Source: Cyanobacterium stanieri LEGE 03274
GTDB taxonomy: Bacteria; Cyanobacteriota; Cyanobacteriia; Cyanobacteriales; Cyanobacteriaceae
Reading direction: 5' to 3'
Length of the DNA: 64,000 nucleotides
Assembly (NCBI RefSeq): GCF_015207825.1
Contig: NZ_JADEWC010000012.1
Span: 27,919 to 91,918 of the forward strand
Part shown: in pieces, positions 38,995 through 46,316 of the stretch
Layout: each line of letters begins with the position of its first letter
How positions within the stretch are numbered: the first letter of the stretch is position 1
Notes under the pieces: model-generated
Databases searched by the model: none
The model's input: only the letters and a program-made list of their open reading frames with translations
What the model was told of the DNA's origin: nothing
Program-made: the position numbers and the translations under genes

Positions 38995-39579
38995 ATGAGT
39001 GACAATCAAGAAAATGTAGAATCTTTAAGTCGCATTCAAATTTTAGTTTTCATGGGGATAACTGCGGTTATTTTTCTACTCATTGCCCAGATTTGGCATC
39101 GGGCAGGGTCGATCGCCCTTATCCCTATACAATTTAATTTATCAGCTATCATCACGGGAGCATTATTAGCTACAGGAATATTATTAGCTAGTGTGGTGTT
39201 AAGCAAATGTTGGACTCCCTACCGCATCAGTGCTGAAAAATATATGAATCTCATTATTTCTCCTTTACTCTTACCTGATTTGATTTGGGTGGGTTTATTA
39301 CCCGGGTTAAGTGAAGAATTATTATTTAGGGGGGTAATGATTCCGGCTTTTGGTTATGGTTATGGTGCGATCGTTATTTCCAGCATTCTTTTTGGAGTCC
39401 TACACCTGAGCGATGCCCAAAACTGGCATTATGTATTATGGGCAACCATCATCGGCTCTATTCTCGGATACAGCGCCTATGCCACTGATAACCTCTTAGT
39501 ACCCATTACCGCTCATATCTTAATCAACTTTAGCTCTAGTTTGCTCTGGAAATTAAACCATAACAGAAAGTTACAATAG
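38995..39579 (+). CDS. CPBP family intramembrane glutamic endopeptidase
   Basis: The 194-residue membrane protein has about five hydrophobic segments. CPBP (Abi/Rce1-like) motifs: SEELLFRG near 104-111 (EExxxR), FGVLHLSD near 134 with the catalytic-type His, and HILINFSSS near 177. Family members cleave membrane substrates or prenylated/peptide tails; in bacteria some serve bacteriocin immunity or thylakoid functions. No partner is evident here. Confidence 0.85.
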   Translation: MSDNQENVESLSRIQILVFMGITAVIFLLIAQIWHRAGSIALIPIQFNLSAIITGALLATGILLASVVLSKCWTPYRISAEKYMNLIISPLLLPDLIWVGLLPGLSEELLFRGVMIPAFGYGYGAIVISSILFGVLHLSDAQNWHYVLWATIIGSILGYSAYATDNLLVPITAHILINFSSSLLWKLNHNRKLQ

Positions 39580-39610
39580 TTAGTATTAATGAATAACTAT
39601 TAAATAGAGA

Positions 39611-40351
39611 ATGCAACTACACCAATCCACCTGGCAAGAAGTAGAAATATATTTATCCCAATCTAAAGGCATTATCATCCCCATTGGTTCTACCGAACAA
39701 CACGGCCCCACAGGATTAATAGGCACTGACGCCATTTGTGCAGAAAAAGTAGCCCATGGAGTAGGTGAAGAAACATCCGCCATGGTAGCGCCCACCATTA
39801 ACGTAGGCATGGCATTACATCATACCGCCTTCCCCGGCACCATTAGCCTACGCCCTAGTACCCTCATTTTATACGTCAAAGACTACTTAACATCCCTTGC
39901 GAGGGCAGGGTTCAAGCATTTCTTTTTTATTAATGGTCATGGGGGTAATATCGCCACCCTCAAAGCCACTTTTTCCGAGTGTTATGATCATTTTGCTACC
40001 CTCAATATTCCAGATCATGACAAAATAAAATGTACCGTGGCTAACTGGTTTATGGTTAGGGATGTCTATATGTTAGCAAAAGAATTATACGGCGATCAAG
40101 AAGGTTCTCACGCTACCCCCTCAGAAGTGGCTTTAACTCAGTTTGTGTATCCCGAGATGATCAAGACAGCACCCTTAGATAAAGACGTAGCCAAAGGGCA
40201 TCCCATTTATGGAGCGACTAACTTCCGCAGGTGCTACCCTGATGGTAGAATGGGATCAAATCCTAGTTTAGCGACACCAGAACATGGTCAAAGATTTTAT
40301 GAGTTAGCGGTTAAAAATTTAGCTCAAAGTTATCTCGAATTTATTAGTTAA
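39611..40351 (+). CDS. creatininase family amidohydrolase
   Basis: The 246-residue metal-dependent hydrolase has the family's metal ligands in GSTEQHGPTGLIGTDA (near 25-40), FFINGHGGNIATL (near 102) and QEGSHATPSEVAL (near 168). Relatives include creatinine amidohydrolase, MftE-like and F420/riboflavin-pathway enzymes (ArfB). The true substrate is unknown. It ends 40 bp before the nitrilase-family gene, so the two may be cotranscribed. Confidence 0.85.
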   Translation: MQLHQSTWQEVEIYLSQSKGIIIPIGSTEQHGPTGLIGTDAICAEKVAHGVGEETSAMVAPTINVGMALHHTAFPGTISLRPSTLILYVKDYLTSLARAGFKHFFFINGHGGNIATLKATFSECYDHFATLNIPDHDKIKCTVANWFMVRDVYMLAKELYGDQEGSHATPSEVALTQFVYPEMIKTAPLDKDVAKGHPIYGATNFRRCYPDGRMGSNPSLATPEHGQRFYELAVKNLAQSYLEFIS

Positions 40352-40391
40352 ACGGGTTAAGGAACGTTAGTTTTTGTAGATTTAAGTATAA

Positions 40392-41210
40392 ATGAAATCA
40401 TATTTGGCGGCGGCAGTTTGCATGACAAGCACTCCTGATGTGGAGGCGAATCTTAATCAGGCGGAGGAATTAATCGAGTTAGCAGTTAATCAGGGAGCGA
40501 AGTTGATTGGTTTGCCCGAAAATTTCTCTTTTCTGGGTAGAGATGAAGAAAAAATTGCTCAAGTGGATACCATTGCCACCAAAAGCGAAAAGTTTTTGAT
40601 TCGTATGGCTCAACGTTTTCAAGTTACTATTTTAGGCGGCGGTTTTCCTACTCCCCTACAGGGCGATCGCACCAAGGCTTATAATACAGCGATGTTAGTG
40701 GATGCCAATGGAATGGAATTAGGGCGCTATCATAAAGTACACCTATTTGATGTGAATGTACCGGATGGTAATAACTATCAAGAATCAAAAACCGTGATGG
40801 CAGGGGAAAATTTACCCCCCGTGTGCGATACGGAAGAATTAGGCAAAATAGGTCTTTCTATCTGTTATGATGTCCGTTTTCCCGAAGTATTCCGCCACCT
40901 TTCCCGTCAAAGGGCAGAAATAATGTTCATTCCCGCTGCCTTTACCGCCTATACTGGAAAAGATCATTGGCAAGTTTTATTACAAGCAAGAGCTATCGAA
41001 AATACTTGCTATGTCATCGCCCCCGCCCAAACAGGCAACCATTATGCCCGTCGCTGTAGCCATGGTCATGCGGTAATAGTAGATCCTTGGGGTGGTATCA
41101 TTGCCAGTACAGGTTCTCAAATTGGCGTTGCTATCGGTGAAATTAATCCCCAACGTTTACAACAAGTTCGTTTACAAATGCCCAGTTTACAACATCGGGT
41201 TTTTAGTTAG
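40392..41210 (+). CDS. carbon-nitrogen hydrolase (nitrilase superfamily, Nit1-like)
   Basis: The 272-residue enzyme has the Glu-Lys-Cys triad: Glu in GLPENFSFLG near 43, Lys in YHKVHLFDVNVP near 117, and Cys in LSICYDVRFPEVFR near 158. The Lys region and CYDVRFPE are close to the Nit1/NitFhit branch, where deaminated glutathione is the likely substrate (metabolite repair). No membrane or signal sequence. Downstream comes the sufB regulatory region. Confidence 0.86.
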   Translation: MKSYLAAAVCMTSTPDVEANLNQAEELIELAVNQGAKLIGLPENFSFLGRDEEKIAQVDTIATKSEKFLIRMAQRFQVTILGGGFPTPLQGDRTKAYNTAMLVDANGMELGRYHKVHLFDVNVPDGNNYQESKTVMAGENLPPVCDTEELGKIGLSICYDVRFPEVFRHLSRQRAEIMFIPAAFTAYTGKDHWQVLLQARAIENTCYVIAPAQTGNHYARRCSHGHAVIVDPWGGIIASTGSQIGVAIGEINPQRLQQVRLQMPSLQHRVFS

Positions 41211-41297
41211 TTTTTATGTACCCCTAAGGGCGATCGCACCCCAATCAACCATTACACCGTGAGACTTTCGCCCTCAAAAATAAAAAAAATAATAAAA

Positions 41298-41328
41298 CAA
41301 CAAAAATGTTGTTTAAATGTCTTAAAAT
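41298..41328 (+). promoter_or_regulatory. sufB promoter with SufR-type operator 1
   Basis: CAAC-AAAAAT-GTTG at 41298-41311, 11 bp, then TAAAAT (41323-41328). Spacing and hexamer are the same as before sufC. Flanking bases extend the dyad to AAACAAC...GTTGTTT. Confidence 0.72.
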
Positions 41329-41337
41329 AGACTTTAG

Positions 41338-41351
41338 CAACAAAAATGTTG
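41338..41351 (+). promoter_or_regulatory. SufR-type operator 2 before sufB
   Basis: A second exact CAAC-AAAAAT-GTTG, centred 40 bp from operator 1. It would overlap the start site of the upstream promoter and the -35 of a possible second one (TATAAG at 41360-41365). Confidence 0.7.
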
Positions 41352-41391
41352 TTAAACTATATAAGTAGTAAGTCTATAAAAACTAATTAAC

Positions 41392-42831
41392 ATGAGTGCC
41401 ACCGTAAAAACCTTAGTCAATCAACCCTATAAATACGGATTTATCACCGACATCGAATCCGACAGCATTCCCAAAGGATTAAGCGAAGACGTAGTCAGAT
41501 TAATTTCTGCCAAAAAAAACGAACCAGAATTCATGTTGGAATTTCGCCTTAAAGCCTATCGTCAATGGTTGAAAATGACTGAACCGCAGTGGGCTCATGT
41601 GGGCTACCCAAAAATTGACTACCAAAATATTATTTACTACTCCGCCCCCAAACAAGGCAAAGAAAAACTTAAAAGCCTCGATGACGTTGATCCTACCCTC
41701 CTCGAAACCTTTGAAAAACTGGGCATTCCCCTCTCCGAACAAAAAAGACTCAGTAACGTTGCCGTAGATGCCATCTTTGATAGCGTATCCATCGGTACAA
41801 CCTTCAAAGAAAAACTAGCCGAAGATGGCGTTATCTTCTGTTCCATTTCCGAAGCCCTACAAGAATATCCCGAATTAGTACAAAAATATCTCGGTAGTGT
41901 AGTTCCCGTCGGCGACAACTTCTTCTCCGCCCTAAACTCCGCAGTATTTAGCGATGGTTCTTTTGTATTTATCCCCAAAGGGGTAAAATGTCCCATGGAA
42001 CTATCCACCTACTTCCGCATCAACAACGGAGATACAGGACAATTCGAGCGCACCTTAATTGTAGCCGAAGAAGGAGCATCCGTAAGTTACCTAGAGGGGT
42101 GTACCGCCCCCATGTACGACAGTAACCAACTCCATGCCGCCGTAGTGGAATTAGTAGCCCTAGACAACGCCGACATCAAATACTCCACCGTCCAAAATTG
42201 GTTCGCAGGGGACGAAAAAGGTAAAGGGGGTATTTATAACTTTGTTACCAAACGGGGACTATGTAAAGGAGTTAATTCCAAAATTTCTTGGACTCAAGTA
42301 GAAACAGGCTCAGCCATTACTTGGAAATATCCCAGTTGTGTATTAGTCGGCGATAACTCCGTCGGGGAATTTTATTCCATCGCCCTTACCAATAATATGC
42401 AACAAGCCGACACCGGCACAAAAATGGTACATATCGGTAAAAATACCCGTAGCACCATCATATCTAAAGGTATTTCCGCAGGAAATTCCAAAAACAGTTA
42501 CCGTGGTTTAGTCAAAATGGGCAACAAAGCCACAGGCGCTAGAAACTACTCCCAATGTGATTCTATGCTTATTGGAGACAACGCCGAAGCCAATACCTTC
42601 CCTTATATTCAGGTAGATAACAACACCGCTAAACTAGAGCATGAAGCCTCCACTTCCAAAATAGGAGAAGATCAACTATTCTACTTTGCCCAAAGGGGAA
42701 TTTCTGAAGAAGACGCCATCTCCATGTTAGTCAGTGGTTTCTGTAAAGACGTCTTGAACGAATTACCCATGGAATTTGCCGCCGAAGCCGATAAATTACT
42801 AAGCCTTAAACTAGAAGGCACAGTGGGTTAA
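41392..42831 (+). CDS. sufB: Fe-S cluster assembly scaffold SufB
   Basis: Core scaffold of the SufBC2D complex. The 479 residues show family hallmarks: [20 protein letters not shown] at the N-terminus, [48 protein letters not shown] with the conserved Cys, and the C-terminal [20 protein letters not shown]. Usually the first gene of sufBCDS in cyanobacteria; here it is alone and opposite to sufCD about 6 kb away, but with matching operators. The ATG at 41392 follows the two operators by 40 bp. Confidence 0.97.
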   Translation: MSATVKTLVNQPYKYGFITDIESDSIPKGLSEDVVRLISAKKNEPEFMLEFRLKAYRQWLKMTEPQWAHVGYPKIDYQNIIYYSAPKQGKEKLKSLDDVDPTLLETFEKLGIPLSEQKRLSNVAVDAIFDSVSIGTTFKEKLAEDGVIFCSISEALQEYPELVQKYLGSVVPVGDNFFSALNSAVFSDGSFVFIPKGVKCPMELSTYFRINNGDTGQFERTLIVAEEGASVSYLEGCTAPMYDSNQLHAAVVELVALDNADIKYSTVQNWFAGDEKGKGGIYNFVTKRGLCKGVNSKISWTQVETGSAITWKYPSCVLVGDNSVGEFYSIALTNNMQQADTGTKMVHIGKNTRSTIISKGISAGNSKNSYRGLVKMGNKATGARNYSQCDSMLIGDNAEANTFPYIQVDNNTAKLEHEASTSKIGEDQLFYFAQRGISEEDAISMLVSGFCKDVLNELPMEFAAEADKLLSLKLEGTVG

Positions 42832-42853
42832 TTTTTCCATAAACAATGATGGT

Positions 42854-42872
42854 GGGTGGGCATAGCCCACCC
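42854..42872. terminator. GGGTGGGC-ATA-GCCCACCC hairpin after sufB
   Basis: An 8-bp GC stem 22 bp after the sufB stop, followed by TAAAAAAT, between convergent genes. Related to the hairpins at 19232 and 50318. Confidence 0.55.
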
Positions 42873-43055
42873 TAAAAAATAATTAATAATTGAGAATGAA
42901 TAATTGATAATAAAACTGTTATTGTTGGCATTGCGGATTTTGAGTATGAAACATTATTGAATTACAGTAAATATATAGTATTAAAACTATTATTACTATT
43001 GCCTATTGCCAAACTAAACTAAAAATCATACCTTAATTCACAAACGCCTTATTTT

Positions 43056-43838
43056 TTATTCAACCCTTACCCTTTGAGTAATCATGGTTGTGCCATCGTC
43101 ACGGATAAAAATGGCTGAGTACCAATGATCGCCCTCACTAATGGTTACCCGTTTAAAAATCCCCCCTGCCGAAAGAGCATCTAATTCTATGGGTTGTGGA
43201 TTGGTAAATAGGGAGGCATTGACTCTCTCTTCTTTTATTCCCCCTAATATTAAACCATTACCGATAGGATCTTCAACGATCGCATCTAAATCAAATACTT
43301 GTCCTGCCCTTGCACTTTCAGGCAATCTAAAAGTAATGTCGGGAGGGTTTGCCCCCGTGGTAATACGGGTTTTTTCTGTTAAAATTTCTTGGCCCACAAG
43401 TTGTTGGTTTTCAATGGTTTGACGGGCAGTAATTTCGGACAATAAATTAACAGTTTCCCCATTTTCTTGTTTACTACCCTCAATAATGGTAGTGGTATTA
43501 ATAATTAGTTGTCCCTGATTTTCTTCTGTGGAATTAATGTTAGTGGTATATGTCAAGTTAGTATAACTATTCCAGAGACTTTCAAGGGTAGATAAAAAAG
43601 TTTGATTATCCAAACCATCTTCGCTACTAAACTGAGGGGAGATATATTGATTTAAAGTTTCTAAATCCTTGTTACTACTAGCGCGATCAATTCTACTAAT
43701 TAATTCTATGACTTCACTATTAATATTATTATTTTGTGCTGTTGCTAGATTTTGTTTTTGCAAGGAAAAATAAAATGCCACTATAAATAATAGGGAAAAG
43801 TTTAATATTTTGTTTATTTTTTGGTTTTTTTTAATCAT
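43056..43838 (-). CDS. exported protein with NTF2-like N-terminal domain, function unknown
   Basis: The 260-residue protein starts with a signal peptide (basic MIKKNQKINK, hydrophobic LLFIVAFYFSL, likely cleavage near ATA-Q at 34). Residues about 40-150 suggest an NTF2/SnoaL-like cone (VIELISRIDRASSNKDLETL, then a run of beta strands). Residues 160-260 form a second, beta-rich domain with PDITFRLPESARAGQVFDLD. I do not recognise a named family. It is convergent with sufB and shows no operon. Confidence 0.65.
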   Translation of the reverse strand: MIKKNQKINKILNFSLLFIVAFYFSLQKQNLATAQNNNINSEVIELISRIDRASSNKDLETLNQYISPQFSSEDGLDNQTFLSTLESLWNSYTNLTYTTNINSTEENQGQLIINTTTIIEGSKQENGETVNLLSEITARQTIENQQLVGQEILTEKTRITTGANPPDITFRLPESARAGQVFDLDAIVEDPIGNGLILGGIKEERVNASLFTNPQPIELDALSAGGIFKRVTISEGDHWYSAIFIRDDGTTMITQRVRVE

Positions 43839-44125
43839 TTCTTGATAAGTTTCTACTTTGTATCTTGAGTCTAGTTTCTTGTTTCCGCTATGCTAATTAT
43901 AGCAATGAAAATAATTGATTATTAGCCTACAATCCATAAATACTCTATTCTTCTTAGGATTATTTATGATTACTCATCATTAATTGTATTTTAAAATACC
44001 ATCTAATACTGTGAGTATTTTTACTCAGAAAAACTAGTAAATATTACATTTAATAAAGAAAGTTGTTTTTCCCAAAAAAGTTTTGATAATTTAAATAAAG
44101 AGTGAACAAACACAGACGATTAAAA

Positions 44126-44440
44126 ATGATCAAACATTTTTCAGAAGAATGGATAAAAGAATGGTGTTACGAAAATGGTTGGACTGACTTATTTTTAAAT
44201 CGCCGAGATTATTGGGCTTTTCCCCCTAATGGAGTTATGCCTTTACCGATTCCTAGGGAGATTTTATTGGATATTAAAGCCGAAAAAGGGTTTTCCCATG
44301 AAGAAAAAATTTGGGTATCTGCTACTTTAATAGTTAGTTTTTTGGCCGTTATCTTGAGCTATATGTTAAATTCTCCCATGCCCTTAGTTTTTGCTTTTGC
44401 TTTTTGTGCCATGGTGGTAGGAAACTTTGATATTGATTAG
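44126..44440 (+). CDS. conserved small membrane protein, function unknown
   Basis: A protein of 104 residues if it starts at the ATG 44126; a GTG at 44102 would add 8. The N-terminal half is soluble and distinctive (EEWIKEWCYENGWTDLF, YWAFPPNGVMPLPIP), and the C-terminal half holds two hydrophobic segments (WVSATLIVSFLAVILSYML and MPLVFAFAFCAMVV). The pattern recalls a cyanobacterial conserved hypothetical family. No functional clue from neighbours. Confidence 0.7.
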   Translation: MIKHFSEEWIKEWCYENGWTDLFLNRRDYWAFPPNGVMPLPIPREILLDIKAEKGFSHEEKIWVSATLIVSFLAVILSYMLNSPMPLVFAFAFCAMVVGNFDID

Positions 44441-44542
44441 ACTAATTTTTAGTATGTAACCGCATATTTAAGTGGATGATGATAAATTTTACTAACGGTA
44501 TTTGGTATTATAACTTTACTTTCTCATCAAATCTAACTGAAT

Positions 44543-45205
44543 ATGAGTAGCCAAACCATTAATCTAAACTCCGAATTGTATGATTATTTGTTATCCGTAT
44601 CGGTGAGAGAAAATCCCGTTTTAACTCAATTACGAGAGGAGATGAAAAACCATCCTGTCGGTAAAATGCAAATTTCCCCCGAGCAAGGGCAATTTATGGC
44701 TTTATTATTGAAGTTAATGGGAGCAAAAAGGGTATTAGAAATAGGAGTGTTTACGGGCTATAGTTCAACGGTAATGGCTTTATCTTTGCCCGAGGATGGT
44801 AAGTTAATTGGTTGTGATACCAGTAAGGCTGATACTGATATTGCTAGAAAATATTGGCGTAGGGCTGGGGTAGAAGATAAGATAGAGCTTTTTTTAGCCC
44901 CTGCTTTAGATACCCTTAATAGTTTAATGGAACAAGGGCAAGGGGAAACCTTTGATTTTTGCTTTATTGATGCTGATAAAAGTAATTATCTTAATTATTA
45001 TGAAAAGTGTTTATGGTTGGTGCGTCGGGGGGGATTAATTGCCATTGATAATGTGCTGTGGTACGGCAAAGTAGCCGATGGAAGTATCAATGATAACAGA
45101 ACTAACAAAATTCGGGAATTTAATCATTTTTTAAAAGAAGATAGTCGTATTGACCTTAGTTTAATTCCCATGGGCGATGGTTTAACATTGGCTCGTAAAA
45201 AATAA
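44543..45205 (+). CDS. class I SAM-dependent O-methyltransferase (caffeoyl-CoA OMT type)
   Basis: At 220 residues it is close to the family norm. Motifs: MQISPEQGQFMALLLKLMGA (in part near 33-52), EIGVFTGYSSTVMALSLP (SAM motif I near 60), CDTSKADTDIARKYW, FCFIDADKSNYLNYYE with the metal-binding Asp, and IAIDNVLWYGKVADG. Related cyanobacterial enzymes methylate catechol-type phenolics with Mg2+. Substrate unknown. Convergent with the kinase pair. Confidence 0.9.
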   Translation: MSSQTINLNSELYDYLLSVSVRENPVLTQLREEMKNHPVGKMQISPEQGQFMALLLKLMGAKRVLEIGVFTGYSSTVMALSLPEDGKLIGCDTSKADTDIARKYWRRAGVEDKIELFLAPALDTLNSLMEQGQGETFDFCFIDADKSNYLNYYEKCLWLVRRGGLIAIDNVLWYGKVADGSINDNRTNKIREFNHFLKEDSRIDLSLIPMGDGLTLARKK

Positions 45206-45215
45206 TTTGCCGTTG

Positions 45216-46316
45216 TTAATATAAATAAAAATAAAAAGTCGCACCCTGATTAACTTGGGCATCATACCAAATATCTCCATGGTGTCGTTGAATAATTCGT
45301 TTAACGGTAGATAAACCAATCCCTGTGCCTTTAAATTCCCTATCGGTATGTAGGCGATGAAAAGGAGTAAAAAGTTTTTCTGCTTCACGGGGGTTAAATC
45401 CTACCCCATTATCTTTTATGAAGTATATATCTTTTCCTTCTTGTTGATATGTTCCAAATTCGATGCGAGGTTTTAGGGTTTTAGCGGTGTATTTATAAGC
45501 ATTTTCTAATAAATTTTCCAAAACAATTCTGATTAGATTTAAGTCTCCTCGACCGTAAACATTGGGAGAAATGATAAAATCAACGGTACGATTTTTATTT
45601 TCTGCGGTTAATTTATCACTAATTTCGGTAACGATTTCACTGATGTTAAAAGTGGAGTATTCTATATCAATATTTTGCACTTGAGATAAGCGCAACAAGT
45701 CTCTAATCACCTCCGCCATTCTTTTTCCTTCGTCATGGATATATTGAAAATATTCTTTGACATTGGGTTCAAATTGATGGGAAAATTCTTGGGCGATTAG
45801 TTGGCTAAAACCGTTGATAATGTGAATTTTATTTTTTAAGTCGTGGGAGACTCGGTGGCTGAATGCTTCTAAGTCTTGATTTAATAGTATTAATTCTTGA
45901 TTTTTAGATTCAATTTCCCTTTGCATATTCAGTAAACGCAGTTGATTTTCTACTCGAATGACTACTTCTTCTATTTGAAAAGGTTTGGTTATATAGTCAA
46001 CACCACCAACATTAAAGGCGTGTACTTTATCAAAGGTATCGTTGAGCGCACTCAGGAATATAATAGGAATATGTTTAGTTTTTTCTTGGGATTTGAGAAT
46101 TTTGCATACTTGATAGCCGTCTAATTCAGGCATTTTGATGTCTAATAGAATTAAGTCGGGCGCTTCGACATCAACTACCTGTAGGGCTTGTTTTCCACTC
46201 AATACCCGCCTTACATCGTAATCATGTTCGGTTAGCATGGTGAATAATAATTGTAGGTTTTCGGGTACGTCATCAACGATGAGGATGTCACCTTTTGGAG
46301 TATTTAGATTATTCAT
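45216..46316 (-). CDS. response regulator-histidine kinase hybrid (REC-HisKA-HATPase)
   Basis: The 366-residue soluble protein has a receiver domain (about 10-125) with phosphoacceptor Asp59 in LLDIKMPELDGY and the conserved Lys in ITKPF. A short coiled coil follows, then HisKA with His158 in VSHDLKNKIH, and HATPase_c (N-box ENLLENAYKYT, DNGVGFNP, GTGIGLSTV). Its start overlaps the 3' end of the phytochrome gene by 8 bp, so the two are translationally coupled and probably form one light-response relay. Confidence 0.92.
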   Translation of the reverse strand: MNNLNTPKGDILIVDDVPENLQLLFTMLTEHDYDVRRVLSGKQALQVVDVEAPDLILLDIKMPELDGYQVCKILKSQEKTKHIPIIFLSALNDTFDKVHAFNVGGVDYITKPFQIEEVVIRVENQLRLLNMQREIESKNQELILLNQDLEAFSHRVSHDLKNKIHIINGFSQLIAQEFSHQFEPNVKEYFQYIHDEGKRMAEVIRDLLRLSQVQNIDIEYSTFNISEIVTEISDKLTAENKNRTVDFIISPNVYGRGDLNLIRIVLENLLENAYKYTAKTLKPRIEFGTYQQEGKDIYFIKDNGVGFNPREAEKLFTPFHRLHTDREFKGTGIGLSTVKRIIQRHHGDIWYDAQVNQGATFYFYLY

